DNA of 57,460 bases. Origin: Pseudomonadota bacterium (lineage in GTDB: Bacteria; Pseudomonadota; Gammaproteobacteria; Nitrosococcales; Methylophagaceae). Both the position numbers and the translations under genes were made by a program. Each line of letters starts with the position of its first letter. Position 1 is the first letter of the stretch. This document shows positions 1 through 9,089 of the stretch, piece after piece. Location: positions 122,765-180,224 of the forward strand of contig JALIBN010000026.1 in NCBI GenBank assembly GCA_030576275.1, read 5' to 3'. The notes under the pieces were generated by a model. That model did no database searches and was not told the origin of the DNA. It was given only the letters and a program-made list of their open reading frames with translations.

Positions 1-340
1 ACTTTTTAGACTTTTTAGACTTTTTGGTATCTTTTGTTTCGTCCTTAGCTTTTTTCTTCTTTTTATCTTTATCTTTTTTGTTTTTATGTTTGGCTTTTTT
101 AGATTTCTTTTTATCTTTAGCTTTTACTTTGGTGAGTTTTTCATTGGGGATAACGGATTCTAGTAGATTACGTGCATCATTAATCACTTGACTGGCTTTA
201 AGCTCACTAAATCCCGGGGTAACAATGAGTAGTTCGACAGTAGTGTTAGCAAGATCTTCTATGGTTTTAAAGCCATTTTTTGCTAGTGTAACTTGCATTG
301 CAGGACCAATTCCTCGTATATGAAGAATAGATTGAGTCAT
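1..340 (-). CDS. Helix-hairpin-helix protein with lysine-rich tail (3' end outside window)
   Basis: Reading from an ATG at 340 on the minus strand (GGAGAA Shine-Dalgarno a few bases upstream) gives MTQSILHIRGIGPAMQVTLA..., then about 60 residues with the pattern of a helix-hairpin-helix/RPA-C-like DNA-binding fold (IRGIGPAMQVTLAKNGFKTIEDLAN, where each short block is GIGP-x-L-x-G-x-x-T-x-E-D-L). From about residue 68 the protein becomes an almost pure Lys tail (repeats of KKSKKAK, KDKDKKKK, KKSKKSKK) and runs off the window edge without a stop. Helix-hairpin-helix folds bind DNA non-specifically, and a poly-Lys tail resembles bacterial histone-H1-like or nucleoid-associated proteins. A nucleoid role is inference. 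The gene is absent from simple ATG-to-stop ORF lists because its stop is outside the window. Confidence 0.72.
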   Translation of the reverse strand, partial: MTQSILHIRGIGPAMQVTLAKNGFKTIEDLANTTVELLIVTPGFSELKASQVINDARNLLESVIPNEKLTKVKAKDKKKSKKAKHKNKKDKDKKKKKAKDETKDTKKSKKSKK

Positions 341-499
341 TATGTTGTTCTCCAATTAACTGATGAATTTACAGAATATCAGGTTGGCTAACATAAGTGC
401 TATTTGTTTTACAGCTCAGTGACTAAAGGCTATTTGTAATAGTTATCAATCGGTTAATGATGAGAATGTTTAAAGCATTATTAATGCATATACTTCAGC

Positions 500-1723
500 C
501 TAGATTGCATTTTTTGCTGCAATCCATTGTGACATGTATTTGGTGCTCATCATCGAGTGATGTTTAAGCATGCTACCTGTAAAATTAGCTAGGCGATGTG
601 CATCTAAATTTTCGGTTATTTCAATTATTTTGGTGATTAACTTAGGGCCTAATGCTTTTTTGTCATAATTTGATTTTAATAAAGAAAATGCATATTGTTG
701 TGCATTAAGCCACGCCTGTTCATCGTTATATAAGTTTACAGCCGCAGTTACAAATTCATTAATGTCATCAGTTACTACACCAGGCCAAGGTTCCTCCTGA
801 CGCATGCCTTCACTCCCTATAGATGTTGTCACACTGGGGGTTTGCATGATCATAGCATCTAATAATTTTCCTTTAATCCCTGCACCAAATCTTATCGGAG
901 CCAAACAAATACGGGCTTGTTCCATTACGTCGAATGCATCTTCTGCCCAACCTTTGATTAAAAAACCAGTTTTGGGATTATTTAATGCCGTGGCTTTAGG
1001 GGGCGGATAAGAACCATAAATATGTAACTCAACATTAGGAATTTGTTTTTTTATCAACGGCCAAATTTGCTGTAGATGTAACACTACGTCCCAGTTGGGG
1101 GCATGACGAAAGTTACCAATGGTCATAAAGTGTTGGCGTTCAGAATAAGATCGAGTTGTAAGTGGACATTGTGTAAGATCAACCATAAACGGCAGATGAT
1201 GAAGTACACGCTGATCAACTCTAAAGGTATTGATTAATAAATCCATTTCAAAACTAGAGATAATTAAGGAAATATCGCAGCGTAAGACTGCCGCTATTTC
1301 ACGTTTGGCAAGATCGCTGAATAAATCAGCTTGTGTCATCTCTCGTCCAGCTTTACTAGCTTGTTGCCTTGCATGGCGTAAACATTGTAGATCTTCGGTA
1401 TCTAATACTTTAAGTGCTTTGGGACAGTTTTTTTCTACTCGCCAGCCAAATTGTTCTTCCATCATGAAACGGTCAAACATCACGATATCAGGTTTGTATT
1501 CTAAAATATACTGGTCAAAACTGTCGCAATTCAAAGCTATTTTTTGACTAGAAATACCTTCACTTGCTAGATCAATCATGTGCTCAGTTGGTTGTGAAGG
1601 GGTAGCAAATTCAACTTGCCAGTTTTGTTGTGTATATTGGCGTAAAATGGACATCATATGGCTACCGGCAGCTGATGAGTTAGGCTCGGGCCAGACATAA
1701 CCGATTACTAATACTTTTTTCAT
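500..1723 (-). CDS. GT-B fold glycosyltransferase (family 4-like)
   Basis: 407 residues. The N-terminus (KKVLVIGYVWPEPNSSAAG) is the first Rossmann strand and loop of a GT-B glycosyltransferase, with the acceptor-side domain up to about residue 200. The C-terminal donor domain contains GNFRHAPNWD, then LAPIRFGAGIKGKLLDAM and TSIGSEGM, the usual sugar-nucleotide-binding face of group 1 (GT4) enzymes. It should transfer a sugar from a nucleotide donor to a glycan or protein acceptor; donor and acceptor cannot be read from sequence. It stands alone, divergent from the pseudouridine synthase with about 60 bp between, and is not part of an obvious polysaccharide cluster. Length and motifs are complete. 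Confidence 0.8.
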   Translation of the reverse strand: MKKVLVIGYVWPEPNSSAAGSHMMSILRQYTQQNWQVEFATPSQPTEHMIDLASEGISSQKIALNCDSFDQYILEYKPDIVMFDRFMMEEQFGWRVEKNCPKALKVLDTEDLQCLRHARQQASKAGREMTQADLFSDLAKREIAAVLRCDISLIISSFEMDLLINTFRVDQRVLHHLPFMVDLTQCPLTTRSYSERQHFMTIGNFRHAPNWDVVLHLQQIWPLIKKQIPNVELHIYGSYPPPKATALNNPKTGFLIKGWAEDAFDVMEQARICLAPIRFGAGIKGKLLDAMIMQTPSVTTSIGSEGMRQEEPWPGVVTDDINEFVTAAVNLYNDEQAWLNAQQYAFSLLKSNYDKKALGPKLITKIIEITENLDAHRLANFTGSMLKHHSMMSTKYMSQWIAAKNAI

Positions 1724-1777
1724 TTAATTACGTCCAATTTGATTCTAAGACTCTGCGCCAGCATATTTTTTTGACTA

Positions 1778-3466
1778 TTGAGGTTGTCCTTGCAAGAAAA
1801 TCATTTTACCCCATTTCAACAATCGATAGCTGCGTACGCACTACCTGAGCGATTTACGTTTCCTTTTTATTACCAAGCACATCCCTTGTGTTTATTGGCC
1901 GCTGAGGAGTTGCAAGCACATCTAGAGACACAAACGCAGTGGCAGCATAACTTTGGACTAACCGGCGACACGGATACTGCTATTGGCAAAATGTTTGGCG
2001 TGTTGTTGGTACAAAATAAACAGGGTGAGCTCGGTTATTTGGCGGCTTTTTCTGGCAAGTTGGCCGATAAAAATCACCTGCCAAACTTTGTTCCTCCAGT
2101 ATTTGATATGTTGGCCGAAGAAGGTTTTTTTCTAGCAGGACAAGCTGAAATTAATCTACTTAATGAGCAGATAAAAAATCTAGAAGACAACCCGCAAATA
2201 TCCGTGCTTGAATTGGCATTAAAATCCGAGAAAAATATAGCTTTGTTACAAATTCAAACACATAGAAAATTAATGATAGAAGGCCGTAAAACTAGAAAAT
2301 CTCTAAGACTAGGCGCACAACAAACACTGAGTCCAGAAGATTTTTTACAATGCAAAGAACAATTAAGTAAAGAAAGTATTCAAGACAAAAATCAGCTACG
2401 AGATTTAAATGTTTATTGGGAGGCTCGAACTCACAACGCAGAAAGACAACTTGATCACTTTACTGAGAAACTCAACATATTAAAACATCAACGCAAAGCC
2501 TTATCTGCCAATTTGCAACAACAATTGTTTGAAAATTATCGTTTCTTGAATGATAAAGGTGTTTATAAAAACCTATGTGATCTCTTTAAGGAAACGCCCC
2601 AGTCTTTACCGCCAGCCGGAGCAGGTGAATGTGCCGCACCTAAATTATTGCACTATGCGTTTCTTCACGAGATGAAACCACTGGCCATCGCCGAGTTCTG
2701 GTGGGGAGCATCACCTAAATCAGAAATCAGGCAACATCTTAATTTCTACGCGGCATGTCAAGGTAAGTGTCAGCCTATTTTAGCCCATATGTTAGAAGGC
2801 ATGAGCATTGATGAAAATCCTTTATTGACCAATCCTGCTGAAGGAAAAACGATTAAAATCGTTTATGAAGATAAACACATGGTGGTGATTAATAAGCCTA
2901 GTGAGTTTTTATCTGTGCCAGGAAAAAGTATCGAAGATTCTGTTTATCTTCGTATGAAACATCGTTATCCGCAAGCATCTGGGCCATTAATCGTTCATCG
3001 GCTCGATATGTCTACTTCAGGCTTGATGGTAATTGCTTTATCCAAAGCGGTACATAAAGTTCTGCAAAAACAATTTATAAATCGCACGGTCAGCAAACGT
3101 TATGTTGCCTTATTAGACGGTGAGATAGCACAACAAGAGGGCATAATAGATTTGCCACTTCGCGTTGATCTCGATGATAGACCAAGGCAATTAGTTTGCT
3201 ATCAATATGGTAAAGCTGCCAGAACTAAATGGCAGGTGATAGAACGAAACAATAAACAAACTAAGGTTTATCTTTACCCGATAACAGGCCGTACACACCA
3301 ACTACGCGTGCATTCTGCTCATATAAATGGTTTAAATACGCCGATTGTCGGTGACGATCTTTATGGTAATAAAACATCTAGATTACACCTACACGCCGAG
3401 ACCTTAGAGCTGAATCATCCAGTCACTAGACAATTAATGCATTTTCAAGTTGAAGCTGAGTTTTAG
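1778..3466 (+). CDS. RluA-family RNA pseudouridine synthase with long N-terminal extension
   Basis: 562 residues from the first possible TTG (1778). A GAGG at 1780-1783 lies 6 nt before a second in-frame TTG at 1790, so 1790 is the likelier start; the first ATG is about 70 codons in, inside conserved sequence. The C-terminal ~210 residues are a RluA catalytic domain: IVYEDKHMVVINKPSEFLSVPG, then HRLDMSTSGLMV (~residues 406-417) with the catalytic Asp, and GRTHQLRVHS near the end. It isomerises uridine to pseudouridine in rRNA or tRNA. The N-terminal ~350 residues (FTFPFYY, GKMFGVL, YLAAFSGKLA, a charged helical segment at ~180-250) match a long subfamily known from Vibrio/Shewanella-type bacteria. 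The exact RNA target is unknown. Confidence 0.88.
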   Translation: MRLSLQENHFTPFQQSIAAYALPERFTFPFYYQAHPLCLLAAEELQAHLETQTQWQHNFGLTGDTDTAIGKMFGVLLVQNKQGELGYLAAFSGKLADKNHLPNFVPPVFDMLAEEGFFLAGQAEINLLNEQIKNLEDNPQISVLELALKSEKNIALLQIQTHRKLMIEGRKTRKSLRLGAQQTLSPEDFLQCKEQLSKESIQDKNQLRDLNVYWEARTHNAERQLDHFTEKLNILKHQRKALSANLQQQLFENYRFLNDKGVYKNLCDLFKETPQSLPPAGAGECAAPKLLHYAFLHEMKPLAIAEFWWGASPKSEIRQHLNFYAACQGKCQPILAHMLEGMSIDENPLLTNPAEGKTIKIVYEDKHMVVINKPSEFLSVPGKSIEDSVYLRMKHRYPQASGPLIVHRLDMSTSGLMVIALSKAVHKVLQKQFINRTVSKRYVALLDGEIAQQEGIIDLPLRVDLDDRPRQLVCYQYGKAARTKWQVIERNNKQTKVYLYPITGRTHQLRVHSAHINGLNTPIVGDDLYGNKTSRLHLHAETLELNHPVTRQLMHFQVEAEF

Positions 3467-3549
3467 AAATACAGCATCAAAATAGATTAAAATATGTACA
3501 TTAAATGGATTGACCATATTTTATACACGCTACGTATTAGGAATACCCG

Positions 3550-4020
3550 ATGAAAATTGATAAAAACTCCGTCGTCAGCTTAAGCTACGAGTTAAAAAAT
3601 ATTGACGGCCAGGTACTTGATTCAAGTGCCGAACCAGTAAATTACTTATTGGGTGGCTACGATAATATTTTTCCAAAAGTCGAACAGGCTTTAATGGGTA
3701 AAAATAAAGGTGATTTAGTAAGTGTTGATTTGCAACCAGAAGATGCTTTTGGTGATTATGACGAAGCATTACTTCAAATTGAACCCGCTAGTGTTTTCCC
3801 CGCAGATGCACTAAAAGTTGGCGTACAGTTTGAAGGTGAAGATCCAACCGGCGATATAATTTTATATACCGTCACCGATATTGCTGATGGCAAAGTAGTG
3901 CTTGATGGTAATCATCCGGCAGCGGGTGAGCGCCTAATCTATAGCGGAAAAATTATGGGTGTTCGAGTGGCAAGCAAAGAAGAGCTTACTATCGAACATG
4001 CACTGAGATATCGTCACTAG
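3550..4020 (+). CDS. FKBP-type peptidyl-prolyl isomerase, SlyD-like
   Basis: 156 residues. The N-terminal FKBP half (VVSLSYELKNIDGQVLDSS ... PVNYLLGGYDNIFPKVEQAL) is followed by the inserted IF-domain (GDYDEALLQIEPASVFP ... GVQFEGEDPTGDI) and a return to the FKBP core (VVLDGNHPAAGERLIYSG). This is the SlyD/FkpB architecture: a cytoplasmic prolyl cis-trans isomerase and chaperone. The C-terminus ends in HALRYRH and lacks the His/Cys-rich metal-binding tail of E. coli SlyD, so nickel delivery is not expected. It is encoded downstream of the pseudouridine synthase on the same strand, with 83 bp between, and faces the K+ channel gene tail to tail. Confidence 0.9.
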   Translation: MKIDKNSVVSLSYELKNIDGQVLDSSAEPVNYLLGGYDNIFPKVEQALMGKNKGDLVSVDLQPEDAFGDYDEALLQIEPASVFPADALKVGVQFEGEDPTGDIILYTVTDIADGKVVLDGNHPAAGERLIYSGKIMGVRVASKEELTIEHALRYRH

Positions 4021-4037
4021 TAATTAGTCTCAATTAG

Positions 4038-5813
4038 TTATAGCCAGAACTTCGAACGCGACATTAACTGTGAAAACCAGTCGTGTGTCGTTTTTTCTCC
4101 ATACAAAATATAGTCTAGGGCGTACTTGTTTAATAGGGTCCACTCCATTTTATAACGAGAAGTAAAGCGTCCGCAGAGCAGTAATCTATCGTTTATCTGT
4201 AATGGCATGGCATCATTAGGGAGCAGTGTAAGTATGCCATTACGTTGTAATAATAATGGCATGGCATCATTAGGGAGCAGTGTAAGTATGCCATTACGTT
4301 GTAATAATAATGGCATGGCAAACAATTGTTCATCACGGTTTTTAGGATTACCTAATATGTGACCAATAGTAACTAACTCATTGGTTGCCAATTTGTTGAA
4401 AACGGCAAGTGCTTCTTCATTATTAATCACTAGCTCCCAGAGTTCGGGTACTTGCTCTTTGACGATTAAGCAGACGCGTTTAACCATTTCACTTGCCCAT
4501 GCGCGAGTTTGTTGACTGGCCAAGCCCATAAATGCGTAAAGTAATGGTGTGGATAATAAACCACCAATTTTATTGGCGATTATCGAACTAGGGTGCATCA
4601 CGATATCGGCTTTAATGGCATCAAATAATCGTTTATTTTCTTCCAGATTATTACGCGCGACCACAAATAAATCTGGATTCATTGCTTTAGCAGTCATAAT
4701 AATAGACAGGTTATTGGCATCATTGTCGGTTCCAGCAATAATACCGACCGCGTCCATGATACCGGCCTTGTCTAGTGTGATTGCTTCAGTACCCCTGCCC
4801 TTTATCCAGTCATCAGTTGAAATTCCTGATTCTGGTAAGCCCGTTATTTCAGGTGACGCTTCGATGATGATGGGGTGAATGGCATTGACTTTGAGTTGTT
4901 GATAGACCGTTTTGCCAAAACGACCATAGCCACAAATAATCCAGCGTCCTTGTTGTGGTGGATAGATGGGGCGATCTAAAGCTTGGTATCGGGCTCCGGT
5001 TAACCATGTATTTAATAGATTTAACGCTGGCGATTGAATTGCTGTGGCTAAATGTATGGCAAAGGTATCAAAGGGATCGATAATGTAATCAGTACCAAAG
5101 GACGACATATTGTCCTCAATCTCGTGTGAATCAGCACGGCAAATTACTTTAAGATTGGGGCTAAGCAGTTTGGAGGTAACTGCAATTTTTAAATTGACAT
5201 CATTGTCATCTGTCACTGCGATGACACCCTGACATAAGGAATGCTCTAATCCCGCTTCAATTAAATGAACTGGCCGTGCGGCATCACCATGTAAGCCAGG
5301 TACAAATTGTCGTAGGTTTTCTAGCTTTAATAGGTTGATAACATCAGGATTAATATCAATCACCACGACATTCTGATTACGTTCAGTAAGCACAACCACT
5401 AAGGCTGATCCGGTTTCACCGTAACCACACACAATATAAAAAGGTTCTCTTAAGCGTTTTATTTTGCGAGAAAATCGAAGTTCTTTTAATGCTTCTTGAA
5501 AGGATTTATCTTGGATAAGGGTGAGTAAGGTACCAATGGCATAAAGCCATACAATAACGGTGGAATAGATAGAAAACATTACCCATAAACGTTGAGCATC
5601 TGTAAACGGATAGGGGATCTCTCCAAAACCAATCGTTGTGGACATATAACCAACAAAATAAAAGGCATGGAAGTAACTCATATACCAGACATTGCCATCA
5701 GCATCTTGTCCAGGAATGAGCGTTAAACCTAAGGCCGTAATTGAAAATACAGTCACTAACGACAGTAAAGGCAGTCGCATGCGGCGGAAAAAGATGAAAA
5801 TGATGTTATTCAT
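4038..5813 (-). CDS. Potassium channel with two RCK (TrkA-N) domains
   Basis: 591 residues. An N-terminal two-helix pore module has the selectivity filter TTIGFGE at about residue 60 (TxGFG variant of TVGYG), followed by two NAD-binding RCK domains starting CGYGETGSAL (~130) and CGYGRFGKTV (~294). This is the layout of prokaryotic Kch/MthK-like channels gated by cytoplasmic ligands. Near the C-terminus an 18-residue block (AMPLLLQRNGILTLLPND) occurs twice in tandem and a third copy begins (AMPLQIND). At DNA level this is a perfect 54-bp direct repeat. It lies in the likely TrkA-C ligand-binding region and does not break the frame. The neighbouring gene upstream (20 bp) is a small membrane protein likely in the same operon. 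Confidence 0.88.
   Translation of the reverse strand: MNNIIFIFFRRMRLPLLSLVTVFSITALGLTLIPGQDADGNVWYMSYFHAFYFVGYMSTTIGFGEIPYPFTDAQRLWVMFSIYSTVIVWLYAIGTLLTLIQDKSFQEALKELRFSRKIKRLREPFYIVCGYGETGSALVVVLTERNQNVVVIDINPDVINLLKLENLRQFVPGLHGDAARPVHLIEAGLEHSLCQGVIAVTDDNDVNLKIAVTSKLLSPNLKVICRADSHEIEDNMSSFGTDYIIDPFDTFAIHLATAIQSPALNLLNTWLTGARYQALDRPIYPPQQGRWIICGYGRFGKTVYQQLKVNAIHPIIIEASPEITGLPESGISTDDWIKGRGTEAITLDKAGIMDAVGIIAGTDNDANNLSIIMTAKAMNPDLFVVARNNLEENKRLFDAIKADIVMHPSSIIANKIGGLLSTPLLYAFMGLASQQTRAWASEMVKRVCLIVKEQVPELWELVINNEEALAVFNKLATNELVTIGHILGNPKNRDEQLFAMPLLLQRNGILTLLPNDAMPLLLQRNGILTLLPNDAMPLQINDRLLLCGRFTSRYKMEWTLLNKYALDYILYGEKTTHDWFSQLMSRSKFWL
4201..4320 (-). repeat. Perfect 54-bp tandem duplication inside the K+ channel gene
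   Basis: Copy 1 is 4201-4254 and copy 2 is 4255-4308, identical base for base. A third partial copy of 12 bp follows at 4309-4320. 54 is divisible by 3, so the repeat adds 18 residues without frameshift. Identity of the two copies implies a recent slippage or unequal recombination event, or an assembly artefact. Confidence 0.97.
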
Positions 5814-5833
5814 GGCTAAGCTCTAGGCTTAAA

Positions 5834-6217
5834 TTAGCGTCGTAACATCACGGTTTCAATGACTAATAGCACAACGGAAATTACGTTTGCTAATAATGCC
5901 CCACCTGATAAAGACACGATACTGGCCATGACAGTTGGTGTTAATCCGATATCGAAGATATGAACAGCAAATGTCCATACGATAGTTGCCGCAATCAATT
6001 GCAAAACAGCAACTAAACTTGTCGCTAGCAACACCGCCCCCATTTGGGTGCGGTCACCAAATTTCAATATTGTCGCGATTACGTTTACCAAGACCACAGC
6101 AAATAGTTCATAAACATGATGGTGGCTGGGGTTTTCGATATCACCGACAAAAAAACCAAAGTTTAGCGTTAACGCTAAGACGATAAAAAAACCAAATATG
6201 ACTTTTTCTGGATTCAT
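5834..6217 (-). CDS. Small four-helix inner membrane protein, probable partner of the K+ channel
   Basis: 127 residues with about four hydrophobic segments (VIFGFFIVLALTLNFGFFVG; ELFAVVLVNVIATILKFG; AVLLATSLVAVLQLIAATIVW; ASIVSLSGGALLANVISVVL). The pattern NFGFFVGDIENPSHHHVYELFAVVLVN-x-I-A-T-I-L-K is a conserved uncharacterised membrane family (I recall it as DUF6394, not verified) frequently encoded next to ion-channel/RCK genes. It lies 20 bp upstream of the channel gene on the same strand, suggesting co-transcription. Function unknown; a role in K+ flux is inferred from neighbourhood only. Confidence 0.7.
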   Translation of the reverse strand: MNPEKVIFGFFIVLALTLNFGFFVGDIENPSHHHVYELFAVVLVNVIATILKFGDRTQMGAVLLATSLVAVLQLIAATIVWTFAVHIFDIGLTPTVMASIVSLSGGALLANVISVVLLVIETVMLRR

Positions 6218-6504
6218 TGATTATTCCCCATCAGCTACACATTTATAAATGCCATAAACATAGTTTATTCTGGTCTAGTCGCATACATTGAATATGCTAA
6301 ATTTTACATAACTTAAAAGCTTATGATGCACTATATTGATAATGCCAGTATAAATAAAGCACCGTTATTTATTTTTAGTAATGGTTACATAGATTTTAAA
6401 CATAAAATCTTAGAAATTTATATTTTTATATGGCGAGTTAGTTTTCAGGGAATAAGGGTCTTTGATTATCCACAACATCCTTTTGCTGGTTTTTGATTAA
6501 ACAG

Positions 6505-7175
6505 CTAAATACACATAATTATAAATACTAGCAGTGCAGAGATGCTGAATAACGATCTAAGGCTAGACCACTTGCACTAATTGATTTGTCGAGAAAATCG
6601 CCAACAACGCACCAAGTGGATGTGTCAAAATGAATGCAGCCAAAAGATCGTGGTTTTAGATATCTGTGTCCAAAAGTGAGCCGCTAGCAGCAGTTTGGCC
6701 AAGATTCGCAGTATCTGCTGTCCAATACCCAAGGCGGTGCCAGGTGTTTGTGAAAACATAATGGAAATCCAATAGAACCTTTCTGTCTTGGGCTAACTTA
6801 CACTATCAACAGAGATAGCACCTAGCGAAGGATACCAAGTAAATAATGAAGCAATGAGTTACATGGATAATAGAAAAGTGCCTCCCGCATAACCAATACC
6901 TAAAGAACGATCTGCATAATCAGCTAATGTTGTAACAACAGTCATTGTGGCAATAACTGTTGTTCAATAGAGTAATGGATGAAGTCTTTTGCTATGATTT
7001 GTCCGGTCACAGCAATCATAAAGATCACGGCAAAATTACTGTACCTATACAGATAACCTAAATTCATAGACATTGAAACGGCATCGCCTAATGTCGTCTC
7101 GGTGATCTTGATGAGCCAAAACAGTAAGGTCACCTGTGGCACTTTACTTATGGCTTGTTCAGTTATTTTATTCAT
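6505..7175 (-). pseudogene. Decayed COG4705-type multi-pass membrane protein
   Basis: The ATG at 7175 opens MNKITEQAISKVPQVTLLFWLIKITETTLGDA, the typical start of the COG4705 membrane family. This frame ends early (LLPQ stop near 6942). The family continues in another frame just before that point (TTVIATMTVVTTLADYADRSLGIGYAGG), hits stops, resumes as FYWISIMFSQTPGTALG in a third stretch, then LAAFILTHPLGA and, after another shift, VGDFLDKSISASGLALDR, ending SALLVFIIMCI-stop at 6505. At least three frameshifts and two nonsense codons are needed to rebuild the usual ~250-residue protein, so it is a pseudogene. Intact relatives carry repeats of paired helices; function unknown. Confidence 0.85.
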
Positions 7176-7192
7176 ACATTTAATCCTGATAT

Positions 7193-7700
7193 TTATTTGA
7201 ATAGTCGTATCAAATAAGATCCGATTTGTGAAAAGTCATTGTCTTTTAAGGATATGAATAGAGCGCCAGTAACCATGAGTAAAACGCCTGTTAATGTACG
7301 CCATGTGAGTGTTTCTTGTAGAAAAATTGCAGCAATAACAATAACAAAGACCAGACTAAGTCGATCAATCGGCACTACCGCAGAAGCTGAGCCCTGTTTT
7401 AAGGCGAAAAAATAAAACAGCCAAGAAAGGGGCGCCAGCAATACCTGCCAGCGTTAGTAGAGTCCATTCTTTGCCGCTGAGGCTGGTAGAAATGGCAAAG
7501 CCATTAAATTTGCTAAGTAAAATTGACAGTAACATTAAGAACAGGGCCATGATCAGTGAACGCAATGTTGTTGCTAAAGTAGGAGCAACGTTTTGCAAGC
7601 CTAGTTTTGCAAAGATAGCCACTAATGCCGCGGTAAATGCTGCGAGGAAGGCATATAAAATCTACAGATATTTATTGGCCCTTTTATGGTTATTAGCGTT
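7193..7700 (-). pseudogene. Frameshifted EamA-family (DMT) transporter, ~140-aa type
   Basis: Two overlapping frames together make one small EamA transporter. Frame A (from ~7660 to 7365) reads YAFLAAFTAALVAIFAKLG ... GKEWTLLTLAGIAGAP and then nonsense. Frame B (7441 to 7193) resumes SWLFYFFALKQGSASAVVPIDRLSLVFV to the natural end. The frame changes near 7427. A TAG at 7662-7664 also interrupts the expected first helix, leaving no good start codon (a GTG at 7622 is internal). Intact homologues are ~140-residue inner membrane proteins of the drug/metabolite transporter superfamily. It lies directly downstream of nothing functional: its neighbour at 6505-7175 is also decayed. Confidence 0.85.
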
Positions 7701-7717
7701 ATTTAGTCACTGATATG

Positions 7718-8671
7718 TTAATTTTCAAGATCACATCGCTCATCAGTACATTGATTGATCTCAATGGTGATATGAGATAATTTATCGAAATCTTTTAAAA
7801 GTGCCTTGTAATAGTCTGGGGTATTGGGTGCATGTGTGACGATGGAAATAATAGCAGCATAATCATTCGCACCAATTTTCCATACATGAATGTCAGAAAT
7901 TTCATTATCTGCATCATTCTCAATCGCTTGTGTTATAGAAAATTTGTAGTCCTCAGCTATGCTGGCATCGAGTAATAATGGACTGGTTTCTTTCATTAGA
8001 CCATATGCCCAGCGCGTGATAATAATCGCGCCTACAATGCCCATAATGGGATCAAGCCAGTTCCATCCTAAATATTTACCAGCTACTAATGCAGTGATAG
8101 CCAGCACCGAAGTTATTGCATCTGCTAATACATGGGCATAAGCCGCGCGTAAATTATGATCGTGATGTTCATGATGATCGTCATGGTCATCATCAGCATG
8201 GTGATGTGAGTGGCTATGATCATCTTTCAATAACCAAGCACTGATTATATTGACTAATAAGCCAATGCTAGCAACAATAATAGCTTCGTTAAATTGGATG
8301 GTATGAGGTTCGAATATTCTTTGCAAAGACTCTACTAACATCACTAAAGCAACTATGGCCAAGGCAATGGCACTGGCAAAACCACCAAGTGCGTTTACCT
8401 TACCTGTACCAAATGAAAACTCAGGGTTATTCGCATGCTTACGTGCATAGCGATAGGCAAAAATGGCAATCATAAATGCAGCAACATGAGTACCCATGTG
8501 CCAACCATCGGCAAGTAAGGCCATTGAGCCATAGATGCTACCGGCGATAATTTCTACGATCATCGTGATGGCAGTGAGTATTAATACATAGTATGTACGC
8601 CGCTCACCTTGTTTATTATGAACAGAAAAATCATGGTTTTGTTGCCACTGTTCAATGTTATGTGTTTGCAT
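7718..8671 (-). CDS. dmeF: Cation diffusion facilitator, Co/Ni efflux (DmeF type)
   Basis: 317 residues. Six membrane helices are visible, with TM2 motif ALLADGWHMGTH and TM5 motif YAHVLADAITSV supplying the Zn/Co/Ni site, and between TM4 and TM5 a His/Asp-rich cytoplasmic loop (~residues 149-172, alternating H and D) that binds metal. The C-terminal ~80 residues are the CDF cytoplasmic domain (ISDIHVWKIG). The N-terminal HNIEQWQQNHDFSVHN and GERRTYYVLILTAITM are characteristic of DmeF, which exports Co2+ and Ni2+ by proton exchange. No RcnR-like regulator is adjacent. Intact, in contrast to the two decayed genes downstream. Confidence 0.9.
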   Translation of the reverse strand: MQTHNIEQWQQNHDFSVHNKQGERRTYYVLILTAITMIVEIIAGSIYGSMALLADGWHMGTHVAAFMIAIFAYRYARKHANNPEFSFGTGKVNALGGFASAIALAIVALVMLVESLQRIFEPHTIQFNEAIIVASIGLLVNIISAWLLKDDHSHSHHHADDDHDDHHEHHDHNLRAAYAHVLADAITSVLAITALVAGKYLGWNWLDPIMGIVGAIIITRWAYGLMKETSPLLLDASIAEDYKFSITQAIENDADNEISDIHVWKIGANDYAAIISIVTHAPNTPDYYKALLKDFDKLSHITIEINQCTDERCDLEN

Positions 8672-8746
8672 TTTGTAGCCTGATTTTAATTAATTATGAT
8701 GCATTGAAGTTTCAGTTAGGCTGATAAATGGACTGCTTTTATACCA

Positions 8747-9028
8747 TTAGCTACGATAAATAGTTTCAATCAAATGAAAGCCAAATTGAGTTTTAACTGG
8801 TCCATGAACTTTCAACACGGGTTTTTTAAATACGACATTATCGAAAGCCTTAACCATCTTACCAGGACCAAACTCCCCAAGGTCACCGCCTTTTTTAGCG
8901 GAAGACTTACATAATGAATACTTTTTAGCAAGGAGGGCAAAGTCTTTGCCGTCCGCTAATTGCTTCTTTATAGTTTCCGCCTCTTCTTTAGTTTTAACTA
9001 AAATATGACGTGCAGATGCTTTTGCCAT
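8747..9028 (-). CDS. ppiC: Parvulin-type peptidyl-prolyl isomerase PpiC
   Basis: 93 residues, a single small parvulin domain with no signal peptide, so cytoplasmic. The motifs ASARHILVKTKEEA, FALLAKKYSLCKSSAKKGGDLG and FGPGKMV plus the end TQFGFHLIETI (the conserved active-site His and Phe region) match E. coli PpiC over full length. It catalyses cis-trans isomerisation of Xaa-Pro bonds. It is a single-gene unit between dmeF and the patatin gene, all on the minus strand. Confidence 0.93.
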   Translation of the reverse strand: MAKASARHILVKTKEEAETIKKQLADGKDFALLAKKYSLCKSSAKKGGDLGEFGPGKMVKAFDNVVFKKPVLKVHGPVKTQFGFHLIETIYRS

Positions 9029-9089
9029 TGACGATTGTCTCCTCGTATTTAAATTAGAACATTAGTTAACGATAAATCTAGTTATGTTT

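Noticed and set aside
804-1547. Plus-strand open frames opposite the glycosyltransferase
   Set aside because: Fully antisense to a well-supported gene; shadow frames.
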